Below, one piece after another: positions 8,159 through 15,605 of a stretch of DNA of 20,327 nt (positions are counted from its first letter, which is position 1; each line of letters opens with the position of its first letter). The stretch lies in the NCBI GenBank assembly GCA_002083475.1, contig LWDI01000049.1:1-20327 (forward strand). The letters run 5' to 3'. The position numbers and the translations under genes are program-made. Below the pieces are notes generated by a model that made no database searches, had not been told where the DNA came from, and saw nothing but the letters and a program-made list of their open reading frames with translations. Source of the stretch: Proteobacteria bacterium SG_bin5 (GTDB lineage: Bacteria; Pseudomonadota; Alphaproteobacteria; Sphingomonadales; Sphingomonadaceae).

Positions 8159-8539
8159 ATGTTCACCCATGTGATGGTCGGCGCGAACGATATCGACGCC
8201 TCCAAGGCCTTTTACGACGCGACCATGGCCGCGCTCGGCGGCGAGCCCGCGCGCGAGCATCGCGGGCGTTATTTCTATAGCCATAAGGGCTCGCGGATCG
8301 CGATCACCAAGCCGATCAACGGCGAGGCGGCGACGCCGGGCAATGGCATGACGATCAGCATTCTGGGCGACAGCGCCGAGCAGGTCGATGCCTGGCACGC
8401 CGCCGGCCTCGCCGCCGGGGGCACCCCTTGCGAGGACCCGCCGGGCATCCGCCAGGCGTCGCTCGGGCAAGTCTATATGGCGTATCTGCGCGATCCCGCC
8501 GGCAACAAGCTGTGCGTGATGCACAAGTTGCCGGTATGA
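8159..8539 (+). CDS. VOC-fold (glyoxalase/dioxygenase superfamily) protein
   Basis: A 126-residue VOC protein: the opening strand MFTHVMVGANDIDASKAFY (His4 is a possible metal ligand) and the closing RDPAGNKLCVMHK (111-123) are typical. The glutamate usually found near the end of the fold in metal-dependent members is replaced by Cys119, so a classic glyoxalase metal site is doubtful. GAGAGGAG precedes the start. It sits 12 bp after the dehydrogenase gene and its stop overlaps the S-formylglutathione hydrolase start (ATGA). This suggests translational coupling and a role in formaldehyde or glutathione-adduct metabolism. That role is inferred from position only. Confidence 0.9.
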   Translation: MFTHVMVGANDIDASKAFYDATMAALGGEPAREHRGRYFYSHKGSRIAITKPINGEAATPGNGMTISILGDSAEQVDAWHAAGLAAGGTPCEDPPGIRQASLGQVYMAYLRDPAGNKLCVMHKLPV

Positions 8540-9372
8540 TCGAGACGCTGAGCGAAGCCCGGGCCCATGGCGGCGTGCAGGGCGTCTATCGCCACGCCTC
8601 GCGCGCGACCGGCACGGCGATGACCTTTTCGGTGTTCGTGCCGCCGCATGCGCCCGGCGCGCGGCTGCCAGCGCTTTGGTATCTCTCGGGGCTCACCTGC
8701 ACCCATGCCAATGTGACGGACAAGGGCGAATATCGCCGCGCCTGCGCCGAGCATGGCCTGATCTTCGTCGCGCCCGATACCAGCCCGCGCGGCGAGGGGG
8801 TGGCCGACGATCCCGCCTATGACATGGGGCAGGGCGCGGGCTTTTACGTCGACGCGACCCAAGCCCCCTGGGCGCCGCATTTCCGGATGCGCAGCTATGT
8901 CGAGGCCGAACTGCCCGCGCTGGTCGCGGCGCATTTCCCGGTCGATATGGACCGCCAGGGGATCACCGGCCATTCGATGGGCGGGCACGGCGCGCTCACG
9001 ATCGCGCTGCGCGACCCCGCGCGCTTCCGCAGCGTCAGCGCTTTCGCGCCGATTTCTGCCCCGAGCGACTGCCCCTGGGGCCAGAAAGCGCTTGCCGGCT
9101 ATCTGGGCGAGGACCGGGCGGCATGGCGCGCGCATGACGCTTGCGCGCTCATCGAAGACGGCGCGCGGCTCGGCGCGTTGCTCGTCGATCAGGGCGCGGA
9201 CGACGCCTTCCTCGCCGAGCAATTGAAGCCCGAGCGGCTCGAAGCGGCCTGCGCGGCGGCGGGCATCGCGCTCACGCTGCGCCGCCAGCCGGGCTATGAC
9301 CATAGCTATTATTTCGTCTCCAGCTTCATGGCCGATCACATCGCCTGGCACGCCGCGCGGCTGAAGCGGTAG
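8536..9372 (+). CDS. fghA: S-formylglutathione hydrolase
   Basis: A 278-residue esterase-D family enzyme that hydrolyses S-formylglutathione to formate and glutathione, completing the glutathione-dependent formaldehyde pathway. The alpha/beta-hydrolase triad is visible: Ser147 in GHSMGGHGA, Asp222 or 223 in DQGADDAFL, and His256 in GYDHSYYF. The family motif LSGLTCTHANV (50-60) with conserved Cys55 is present. The start is the ATG overlapping the VOC stop by 4 bases (ATGA); an in-frame upstream extension would overlap the VOC coding region and lacks homology. Length matches the family (about 275-285). Confidence 0.97.
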   Translation: MIETLSEARAHGGVQGVYRHASRATGTAMTFSVFVPPHAPGARLPALWYLSGLTCTHANVTDKGEYRRACAEHGLIFVAPDTSPRGEGVADDPAYDMGQGAGFYVDATQAPWAPHFRMRSYVEAELPALVAAHFPVDMDRQGITGHSMGGHGALTIALRDPARFRSVSAFAPISAPSDCPWGQKALAGYLGEDRAAWRAHDACALIEDGARLGALLVDQGADDAFLAEQLKPERLEAACAAAGIALTLRRQPGYDHSYYFVSSFMADHIAWHAARLKR

Positions 9373-9380
9373 CGCGGTTT

Positions 9381-9403
9381 GCGATCCGATCGGATCGGAT
9401 CGC
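9381..9403. other. Near-perfect palindrome after fghA
   Basis: GCGATCCGATC, one central base, then the exact reverse complement. It starts 9 bp after the fghA stop. It may stabilise or help end the operon transcript, and no T-run follows. Confidence 0.4.
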
Positions 9404-9432
9404 CGCTCTAGATCTTCGAATTGGCCCCCATG

Positions 9433-9461
9433 AAAAACCCCCGGCGCGGTGGCCGGGGGTT
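9433..9461 (-). terminator. Intrinsic terminator of the second TonB receptor gene
   Basis: A 10-bp stem (AACCCCCGGC with its complement) and 6-base loop. Read on the minus strand it is followed by TTTTTCA, the classic G+C stem plus T-run. It lies about 40 bp past the receptor stop at 9500 and may also work weakly for the converging formaldehyde operon. Confidence 0.8.
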
Positions 9462-9499
9462 CCTCCCTTTTGGCTATTGGGGCGCCGGAGCGCCCGGGA

Positions 9500-12127
9500 T
9501 CAGAAGCGGTAACGGATCGTGCCGCCATAGGTCCGCGGCACGTTCGCATAGCCCGAAATGCTGCCCGTCTGCGCGACCGAGGGGAAGATGGTGGTGATGG
9601 TGCGCTGATCGAGCATGTTGCGGCCGAACACCGACAGTTCCAGCCCGTTCTTCAGCTGATAGGTGAACGCCGCGTTCCAGTTCTGGAACTCGCGGATGAA
9701 GCCCGGGAACTGATCGCTATTCTGCGCCGGGGTATCGAGCTGGAAATCGCTCGACAGAATGACGCGGTCGCCATTGGCGAGCGGCTTGTTATAGGTCGCG
9801 CCGACGGTCATCGAGACTTCGGGGATGCCCGAGGGAACGGTGCCCGACAGATCGATCGGCTGACCATTGGGGCCCGCCGCGCCCGGGAAGCGATCATAGC
9901 GCGGCCGCAGGAAGGTGATCGCATAGTTCAGCGTCAGTTCGTTGGTCGGGTTCCAGGTCGCGTCCGCTTCGAAACCATGGGTCGATTGGCGGCCGGCGTT
10001 GTTGAGCGCGAAGCCGGTGCCGATGAACACGTTCGACTGGAAGCCGCGCAGGATCTGGTAGAAAGCGGCGAGGTTGAAGGCAACGCGGCGGAACTTGGCC
10101 TTGATGCCGCCTTCGAAATTGTCGGCGAGTTCGGGGCCGGCGAAGCGCGTGCCGGTGGTGAGGTTGGGCACCACCAGCCCCGCGGCGCGCAGCGCCGGCA
10201 GATCGGCGGCGAACGGCCGCGCATCGCGCGACAGGTTCCACGACGATGCCTTGAAGCCCTGCGCATAGGTCACATAGGTGCTGACCTCGTCGGTGACCTT
10301 CCAAGCCAGCCGCGCGGTGAAGCTGAAGTTGCTGTCGCTCGTCCGGCCCGGCTCGACCACGTTGGGGAAGTTGACCGAGGGCGGCAGGAACTGGAACGGC
10401 CGCAGCGCGAGCAGCGGGTTGACCGCCGGATTGGCCTGGTTCGCGTTGGCGAAGGCCGCCGCGCCGGTGCTGATCTGATTGAAGATCGCCGGCTGCAGCG
10501 CGGCGAACTGCCCGATTTGCTGCGGCGTCGCCAGTGCCCCCGCCGGCAAGCCCAGCGCCGTGCCGACGCCTTGCGCGATGCCCTGGTTGCGAATCAGCCC
10601 GTTGCCGATCGCGACGAAATCGAGCGTCGAGAAAATATCGGTGGTGAAGCTGTTCGACGAAACGTTCTTCTCGTCCATCGTATAGTTGAAGCCGAAGGTC
10701 GCGGTAACGCCGCGGATCAGCTCCAGATCGAAATTGCCGAAGAACGAATAGGCGCTGTTGCGATAGCGGAAATCGTTGAACTGGCCCTGGCCCGCCTGGA
10801 AGAAGGTGCCCGGCGGGAAGCCGAGAATGCCGGTTTCGACGCCGGGGAAGATGCCGCCGCCGGCCAGGCCATTGGCATAGTTGCGGAAATCGCGGCCGAA
10901 GCGCAGGCCGTCGAACACCCGAATCCGCTCGTTGAAATAGAAATTACCGAGCAAGAAGTTGAACGGCCCATCGAAGTTCGACGCAATCCGGAACTCGTTG
11001 GTGAAGGTGCTGATGTCGGTGTTCGTCCGGTTCGACCCGATCAGATCGGCGCTGGTGAAGTCCGAATCCTGATTGGTGCGCAGCAGCGACTCACGATAAG
11101 AGGTGATCGAAGTGAGCGTGAAATTGTTGAGCGTGTAATCGGTCTGCAGCGAAACGCCGTAATTCTGAATGTTGTTGGTCGAGGGGACGTTGTAGAAGGC
11201 CGCGTCGGGGAAGCGCTGATTGGGGATCAGCCGCCCACCGAGCGCCTGAATGACGGCGCCGGTGGGGCCATTGACCAGATTGACCACGCCGCAGCAAACT
11301 TCGTCGATCTTGTCGTAATCGGCGATCAGGCGGAATTTCACGTCGGAATTGGGCTGCCACAGCAACTGCCCGCGCGTGCCATAACGGTTGCGCTCGTTCT
11401 CGGCGATGCCGGTGCCGCGATCCTCGAAATAACCATCGCGCCGGTTGTAGAAGCTATAGATATCATAGGCGATCGTGTCGTTGATCGGCCCGGAGATGTC
11501 GGCGCGCGCGATGAATTCGTTGAACGCGCCATAGGTCAGCTCGGCGAAGCCCGTGGTGGTGAAGCTGGGCTCGGCGGTGACGATGCTGATCACGCCCGCC
11601 GAGGCGTTCTTGCCGAACAAGGTCGATTGCGGCCCGCGCAGCACCTCGACCCGCTTCAGCCGCGGCGTCGGCAAGTCGCCGATCTGCGCGGCGGTGCGCG
11701 AGCGATAGACGCCGTCGATGAACACGCCGACCGACGGCTCGATCCCGGCGTTGTTCGCGCCATTGCCATAGCCGCGGATCACGAAATTGGTGTTGGCCGA
11801 GCTTTGCAGCTGGTTGACGCGCAGCGACGGCGTGACGCGCTGCAGATCGAGCAGATCACGGATCTGGTTTTGCTGAATGCGCGCGCCGCTGACCACGTCG
11901 ACCGAAATCGGGGTGTCGAGCAGCGTCTTGTCGGTCTTGGTCGCCGAGACGACGACGTCTTCCTGAACGAACTGGTCACCGGTCTGAGCCGCGGGGGCCT
12001 GGGCGGCGGCGTCGGTCTGGCTCTGCTGCGCCGCCGGGTCCTGCGCGGGCGCGCTCTGCGCGAAAACGGGCGCGGCATGGAAAATCGCCAGCGTCGAGGC
12101 TGCCGCCAGCAGGTGGAATTGTTTCAT
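9500..12127 (-). CDS. TonB-dependent outer-membrane receptor
   Basis: An 875-residue receptor. Signal peptide 1-23 (cleavage after VFA), a Gln/Ala-rich spacer, TonB-box-like EDVVVSAT (56-63), plug with VIRGYGNG (116-123) and RVEVLRGPQSTLFGKNASAG (159-178), then a long barrel ending in the canonical C-terminal Phe (RYRF). GGGAGGGG lies before the ATG. One barrel segment carries adjacent cysteines (DEVCCGVV). The ligand is unknown; its neighbours do not indicate one. It is divergent from folE across 230 bp that contain a probable sigma-70-type promoter with an internal palindrome, and it ends at a strong terminator, so it is likely a single-gene transcript. It is not a close duplicate of the first receptor: lengths, plug sequences and barrels differ. 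Confidence 0.94.
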   Translation of the reverse strand: MKQFHLLAAASTLAIFHAAPVFAQSAPAQDPAAQQSQTDAAAQAPAAQTGDQFVQEDVVVSATKTDKTLLDTPISVDVVSGARIQQNQIRDLLDLQRVTPSLRVNQLQSSANTNFVIRGYGNGANNAGIEPSVGVFIDGVYRSRTAAQIGDLPTPRLKRVEVLRGPQSTLFGKNASAGVISIVTAEPSFTTTGFAELTYGAFNEFIARADISGPINDTIAYDIYSFYNRRDGYFEDRGTGIAENERNRYGTRGQLLWQPNSDVKFRLIADYDKIDEVCCGVVNLVNGPTGAVIQALGGRLIPNQRFPDAAFYNVPSTNNIQNYGVSLQTDYTLNNFTLTSITSYRESLLRTNQDSDFTSADLIGSNRTNTDISTFTNEFRIASNFDGPFNFLLGNFYFNERIRVFDGLRFGRDFRNYANGLAGGGIFPGVETGILGFPPGTFFQAGQGQFNDFRYRNSAYSFFGNFDLELIRGVTATFGFNYTMDEKNVSSNSFTTDIFSTLDFVAIGNGLIRNQGIAQGVGTALGLPAGALATPQQIGQFAALQPAIFNQISTGAAAFANANQANPAVNPLLALRPFQFLPPSVNFPNVVEPGRTSDSNFSFTARLAWKVTDEVSTYVTYAQGFKASSWNLSRDARPFAADLPALRAAGLVVPNLTTGTRFAGPELADNFEGGIKAKFRRVAFNLAAFYQILRGFQSNVFIGTGFALNNAGRQSTHGFEADATWNPTNELTLNYAITFLRPRYDRFPGAAGPNGQPIDLSGTVPSGIPEVSMTVGATYNKPLANGDRVILSSDFQLDTPAQNSDQFPGFIREFQNWNAAFTYQLKNGLELSVFGRNMLDQRTITTIFPSVAQTGSISGYANVPRTYGGTIRYRF

Positions 12128-12193
12128 CGATCCCCTCCCTATCGGCCGTCGTCCTTGGTTCGCGATCGACCGAATTAGAACTTACGGTATCGG

Positions 12194-12221
12194 ATTAGCC
12201 CCCGGCTGACGTCAGCGTCAA
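12194..12221 (-). promoter_or_regulatory. Candidate promoter with palindromic operator for the TonB receptor
   Basis: On the minus strand, TTGACG (12221-12216) is followed 16 bases later by GCTAAT (12199-12194), a plausible -35/-10 pair giving a leader of about 60 bases. The perfect 12-bp palindrome GCTGACGTCAGC (12205-12216) fills half the spacer and overlaps the edge of the -35 box, as expected for a repressor site. The regulator is unknown. Confidence 0.5.
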
Positions 12222-12357
12222 CGGCAGAAAATCACGCTTTCCCGCGCCTTTGCCATATTGTTGCTCGAATGAGACAGTTTTGGATTGGAACCGATTAGGG
12301 CGGGATATCGGTTGACGTAGCGTCGATCGCGAATCACCTGGGCCAGTGGAGGCATGA

Positions 12358-12984
12358 ATGAGCGATTTCGACGACCACCGCGACGCGGGCGATCTCGTCG
12401 CGGCGCCGGCCAAAATGCCGGTGCCGCCGGAGGTGGAAGCCGCCGTGCGCACCTTGATTCGTTGGGCGGGCGACGATCCCGAGCGCGAGGGGCTGCGCGA
12501 CACCCCGGCGCGCGTCGCGCGCGCGTGGAAGGAATATTGCCAGGGCTATGAGGACGACCCAGCGCGCCACTTGGCCCGCGTGTTCGAGGAAGTCGGCGGC
12601 TATGACGAGATCGTGCTGCTGAAGGACATCCCGTTCCAGTCGCATTGCGAGCATCATATGGCGCCGATCATCGGCAAGGCGCACATCGCTTATCTGCCGA
12701 GCAATTGGGTGGTCGGCATTTCCAAGCTCGCGCGCGTGCTGCACGGCTTCGCGCGGCGGCTGCAGGTGCAGGAGCGGCTGACCGCGGAAGTTGCCAATTG
12801 CATCTGGGAAAATCTGCGCCCGCAAGGCGTGGCGGTGGTGATCGAGGCGACCCACGCCTGCATGACCGCGCGCGGCGTGCGCACGCCGGGGGTGGCGATG
12901 GTCACCAGCCGGATGATGGGGGTGTTCAAGGACGACGAGCGCAGTCGCCGCGAAGTGCTCTCGCTGATGGGCTATCGTGAATAG
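12358..12984 (+). CDS. folE: GTP cyclohydrolase I
   Basis: A 208-residue type I enzyme converting GTP to 7,8-dihydroneopterin triphosphate, the first step of folate and other pterin synthesis. Zinc ligands are Cys97 and His100 in SHCEHHMAP and Cys168 in ATHACMTARG. LQVQERLT (135-142) and the C-terminal VTSRMMGVFKDD are family hallmarks. GGAGG lies 5 bases upstream of the chosen ATG; another ATG 4 bases earlier is out of frame. The last 8 bases overlap the SDR gene, which is followed by folB, so the three form a pterin operon. The first 20 or so residues are an extension typical of alphaproteobacterial homologues. Confidence 0.97.
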   Translation: MSDFDDHRDAGDLVAAPAKMPVPPEVEAAVRTLIRWAGDDPEREGLRDTPARVARAWKEYCQGYEDDPARHLARVFEEVGGYDEIVLLKDIPFQSHCEHHMAPIIGKAHIAYLPSNWVVGISKLARVLHGFARRLQVQERLTAEVANCIWENLRPQGVAVVIEATHACMTARGVRTPGVAMVTSRMMGVFKDDERSRREVLSLMGYRE

Positions 12985-13732
12985 GGGGGTGATCGTCACC
13001 GGCGGCGCGCGGCGGATCGGCGCGGCGATCAGCGCCCGGCTCGCGGCGGCGGGGTGGCGGGTGGTGGTGCATCACTGCCGCTCCGAAAGCGCCGCGCGCG
13101 AGATGGCGGCGACGCTGCCCGGCGCGGTCGCGCTCGAACGGGATTTGTCGGTGCCGAGCGGCCCCGCCGCTTTGCTCGCGGCGGCGCGCGCGGCGCTCGG
13201 CGGGCCGGTGGCGGCGATCGTCAACAATGCCTCGTTGTTCGAATTCGATACCCCCGGCGCGATCGATCCCGCGCTGCTCGCCGCGCACATGGCGCTCAAC
13301 CTCACCGCGCCCGCGCTGCTCGCGGAGGCGCTCGCCGCGCAAGACGATCTCGCCGAGGGCGCGGTGGTCAATCTGCTCGATCAGAAGATCGTCAATCTCA
13401 ACCCCGATTTCTTCGGCTATAGCTGCAGCAAGGTCGCGCTGCATGGCGCGACGCGGATGCTCGACCAGGCGCTGGGGCCGCGCGTGCGGGTGAACGCGGT
13501 CGCCCCCGGGCTCACCCTGCCGAGCCTCGACCAAAGCGAGGACGAATATCGCGCGGTCGCGCGCCGCAATTTGCTGCGCCGCCCGGTGCGCGCCGAGGCG
13601 GTGGCGGCGGCGGTCGCGTTCCTGCTCGAGGCACGGGGGCTACGCGGCGAGACGCTGTTCGTCGATTGCGGCCAGCGCTTTCTGCCGCGCCGCCGCGACG
13701 TGATGTTCGCGACCCGGGGCGCCGATGCCTGA
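12977..13732 (+). CDS. SDR oxidoreductase, FolM/pteridine-reductase-like
   Basis: A 251-residue short-chain dehydrogenase. The cofactor motif is TGGARRIG (8-15), where arginines in this segment are typical of NADPH-dependent pteridine reductases (PTR1, FolM). NNAS is at 83-86 and catalytic Tyr148/Lys152 in YSCSK. The start is a GTG overlapping the folE end by 8 bases; a second GTG four codons later would remove the N-terminal MNRG but leaves no room for a ribosome-binding site. Its end overlaps folB by 8 bases. Between folE and folB, the likely substrate is a dihydropterin (dihydromonapterin or dihydrofolate). The exact substrate is inferred, and a generic SDR cannot be excluded. Confidence 0.85.
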   Translation: MNRGVIVTGGARRIGAAISARLAAAGWRVVVHHCRSESAAREMAATLPGAVALERDLSVPSGPAALLAAARAALGGPVAAIVNNASLFEFDTPGAIDPALLAAHMALNLTAPALLAEALAAQDDLAEGAVVNLLDQKIVNLNPDFFGYSCSKVALHGATRMLDQALGPRVRVNAVAPGLTLPSLDQSEDEYRAVARRNLLRRPVRAEAVAAAVAFLLEARGLRGETLFVDCGQRFLPRRRDVMFATRGADA

Positions 13733-14078
13733 CTATCGCATCGCGCTCGAAGGCCTCGAACTCCGCATGGGGCTCGGCATTCATGCCGAGGAGCGCGCCG
13801 CCCCGCAGCGCGTGGTGCTGAGCGTGTGGCTGGACTGCCATTATGACCAGCCGCCGCCCGACGATATCGCGGCGGTGGTCGATTATGATTTCCTGCGCGC
13901 CGGGATCATCGCCTTGGTCGCCGCGCGCCATTTCGATCTGCAGGAGACGTTGGTCGAAGCGGTCGCGGCACTGGCGCTCGCCGATCCGCGCGTGCGGCGG
14001 GTGCGCGTGCGCTCGGTCAAGCCCGACATCTGTCCCGACGCGCGCATCGGCTGCGAGATCGCGCGCGAGCGCGATTAG
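13725..14078 (+). CDS. folB: Dihydroneopterin aldolase family protein (FolB-like)
   Basis: A 117-residue protein of the dihydroneopterin aldolase/epimerase family, which forms tunnel-fold oligomers and produces 6-hydroxymethyl-7,8-dihydropterin in folate synthesis. Visible family features are the opening GLELRMGLGIHAEE with PQRVVL, VDYDFLRAGI with the conserved Tyr, ETLVEAVA with the pterin-binding Glu, and VRSVKPDIC with the conserved Lys. It overlaps the SDR gene by 8 bases and is last in the folE cluster. If the SDR is a dihydromonapterin reductase, this protein could act as an epimerase (FolX-like) instead; sequence alone does not decide. Confidence 0.88.
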   Translation: MPDYRIALEGLELRMGLGIHAEERAAPQRVVLSVWLDCHYDQPPPDDIAAVVDYDFLRAGIIALVAARHFDLQETLVEAVAALALADPRVRRVRVRSVKPDICPDARIGCEIARERD

Positions 14079-14217
14079 CGACGTGAGCGGCGGCGGGGGC
14101 GGGGGCGTCGGCGCGGAACGCGCGGCGCTGTGCGGATTTTTACCAATATAGGATGATAAGGCTATCGCCGCCGCGCCGCCCCATTTATAGCGTCGAGCGG
14201 GACTTGGGGGATTTGCG

Positions 14218-14343
14218 ATGAAACGAGCTTTGGTGCTGCTGGTGGCCGGAACGCTGCTGAGCGGCGCATGTGCTTTCGCGGCGGGTGGCGTGTCGAGCGC
14301 GGCGCCCGAGCCGGGCGTGATCGCGCCCGCGCCCGTCCGCTAA
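14218..14343 (+). CDS. Small secreted peptide, 41 residues, unknown function
   Basis: A short ORF with a strong case for being real: GGGGGA lies about 7 bases upstream of its ATG, and the product starts MKRALVLLVAGTLLSGACAF, a textbook signal peptide. Cleavage after AFA (residue 21) would leave a 20-residue Ala/Pro/Val peptide. Cys18 lies in LSGAC, which is not a good lipobox (Ser at -3), so lipoprotein processing is less likely. It is not an entericidin by sequence. It lies between the pterin operon and the quinone oxidoreductase gene, apparently with its own leader. No family recognised. Confidence 0.55.
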   Translation: MKRALVLLVAGTLLSGACAFAAGGVSSAAPEPGVIAPAPVR

Positions 14344-14433
14344 GCCCCCGCCGGCGCGGCTGGACGAAGCGCGCGCGAGGCGGCAAGACGCTTTCCTTGA
14401 CGAAGAGCGCCGAGTGGCGCCGAAGGGAGAGCG

Positions 14434-15435
14434 ATGCGCGCCTTGTTATCCACCGCCCCGGGCGGTCCCGAAACGCTGAAACTCACCACCTTGCCCGATC
14501 CGATCGCCGGGCCGGGGCAAGTAACCGTCGAGGTTAAGGCCTGCGCGATCAACTATCCCGATGTGCTGATCATCGAGGACAAATATCAATTCCGCCCGCC
14601 GCGTCCCTTCGCGCCGGGCGGCGAGATCGCCGGGATCGTCGAGACGATCGGCGAAGGCGTGACCGGCTGGGCGCCGGGCGACCGGGTGATCGCGACGGTG
14701 GGCCATGGCGGGCTCGTCGAAACGCTCGCGGTGCCGGCGGCGGCGCTCCACCGTTTGCCCGAGGGCAGAAGCTTCGAGGAAGGCGCGGCGCTGCTGCTGA
14801 CCTATGCGACGACGATCCACGCGCTGCGTGATCGCGGCCGGTTGCAAGCCGGGCAAACCTTGCTCGTGCTCGGCGCCGCGGGCGGGGTGGGGCTCGCCGC
14901 GATCGAGCTCGGCAAGGCGTTCGGCGCGCGGGTGATCGCCGCCGTCTCGAGCGCGGCCAAGGCGCGGGCGGCGGCCGATGCCGGCGCCGACGCGACGCTG
15001 ATCTATGGCCGCGCGCCGTTCGACAAAGACGCGAGCAAGGCGCTCGCCGAACAGTTCAAGGCCGCGGTCGGGCCGGGCGGGGCGGAGGTGATCTATGATC
15101 CGGTGGGCGGCGATTATGCCGAGCCCGCGCTACGCGCGATCGCCTGGGAGGGGCGCTATTTGGTGGTCGGCTTCCCGGCCGGCATCCCGCGCCTGCCGCT
15201 CAACCTGACCCTGCTCAAGAGTTGCGACGTTTGCGGGGTGTTTTGGGGCGCTTTCGCCGCGCGCGATCCGCAGGCCAACGCCGCGCATGTCGCCACCTTG
15301 TTCGAGCTATGGGCGGCGGGCAAGATCGCGCCGCGCGTCACCGAGAGCTTCGCGCTGCAGGATGCGGGCGCCGCGATCGCGAAAATGGCCGCGCGCGAGG
15401 CGATCGGCAAGCTGGTGGTGCGGGTGGGGGACTGA
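14434..15435 (+). CDS. NADPH:quinone oxidoreductase-type MDR enzyme
   Basis: A 333-residue medium-chain dehydrogenase/reductase of the zinc-free quinone oxidoreductase branch. It shows the N-terminal GroES-like domain (ACAINYPDVLIIEDKYQ, 36-52; PFAPGGEIAG, 58-67), the Rossmann motif GAAGGVG (147-153) for NADPH, and YDPVGG later in the domain. Zinc-ligand cysteines are absent. The likely reaction is NADPH-dependent reduction of quinones or enones; the substrate is unknown. GGGAG precedes the ATG. It stands alone on the plus strand, with a GC-rich hairpin (15438-15469, 8-bp stem) and a REP-like pair after it. Confidence 0.92.
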   Translation: MRALLSTAPGGPETLKLTTLPDPIAGPGQVTVEVKACAINYPDVLIIEDKYQFRPPRPFAPGGEIAGIVETIGEGVTGWAPGDRVIATVGHGGLVETLAVPAAALHRLPEGRSFEEGAALLLTYATTIHALRDRGRLQAGQTLLVLGAAGGVGLAAIELGKAFGARVIAAVSSAAKARAAADAGADATLIYGRAPFDKDASKALAEQFKAAVGPGGAEVIYDPVGGDYAEPALRAIAWEGRYLVVGFPAGIPRLPLNLTLLKSCDVCGVFWGAFAARDPQANAAHVATLFELWAAGKIAPRVTESFALQDAGAAIAKMAAREAIGKLVVRVGD

Positions 15436-15480
15436 GCGGGGGCGCGCTCAAAGGCGTGGCGGCGCCCCCCCCCAACCCCC

Positions 15481-15558
15481 ACGTCATCCCCGCGTCGGCG
15501 GGGATCCATTCTGGCAAAGGTCCGTGATTATGGACCCCCGCCTGCGCGGGGGTGACGT
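15481..15558. repeat. Inverted pair of 29-bp REP-like hairpins
   Basis: Two 29-bp elements in opposite orientation (15481-15509 and 15530-15558), 20 bp apart. Aligned in the same sense they match at 25 of 29 positions. Each alone folds into a stem with a GTCG or GCAG loop: ATCCCCGC/GCGGGGAT in one, CCCCCGC/GCGGGGG in the other. The T/A to C/G difference is compensatory. This is the layout of REP/BIME elements. Confidence 0.8.
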
Positions 15559-15605
15559 GTGAAGGCGAGGGTGGCTTGTGAGGCGGGTCTCGGCCAGCCG
15601 GTCGC

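Noticed and set aside
9449..12178. Very long plus-strand open frame (about 900 codons) opposite the second TonB receptor
   Set aside because: It mirrors the receptor codons in a high-GC gene; the product is Arg/Ala/Glu-rich with no domain, and the minus-strand protein has unmistakable receptor features.
14079..14217. GC-rich tract and small GTG-start frame after folB
   Set aside because: The frame is low-complexity glycine coding with no ribosome-binding site; I regard the region as leader and spacer for the secreted peptide gene.
15465..15473. Run of nine C residues as a possible frameshift or phase-variation site
   Set aside because: It lies 30 bp past the quinone oxidoreductase stop in non-coding DNA, and no gene frame depends on it.
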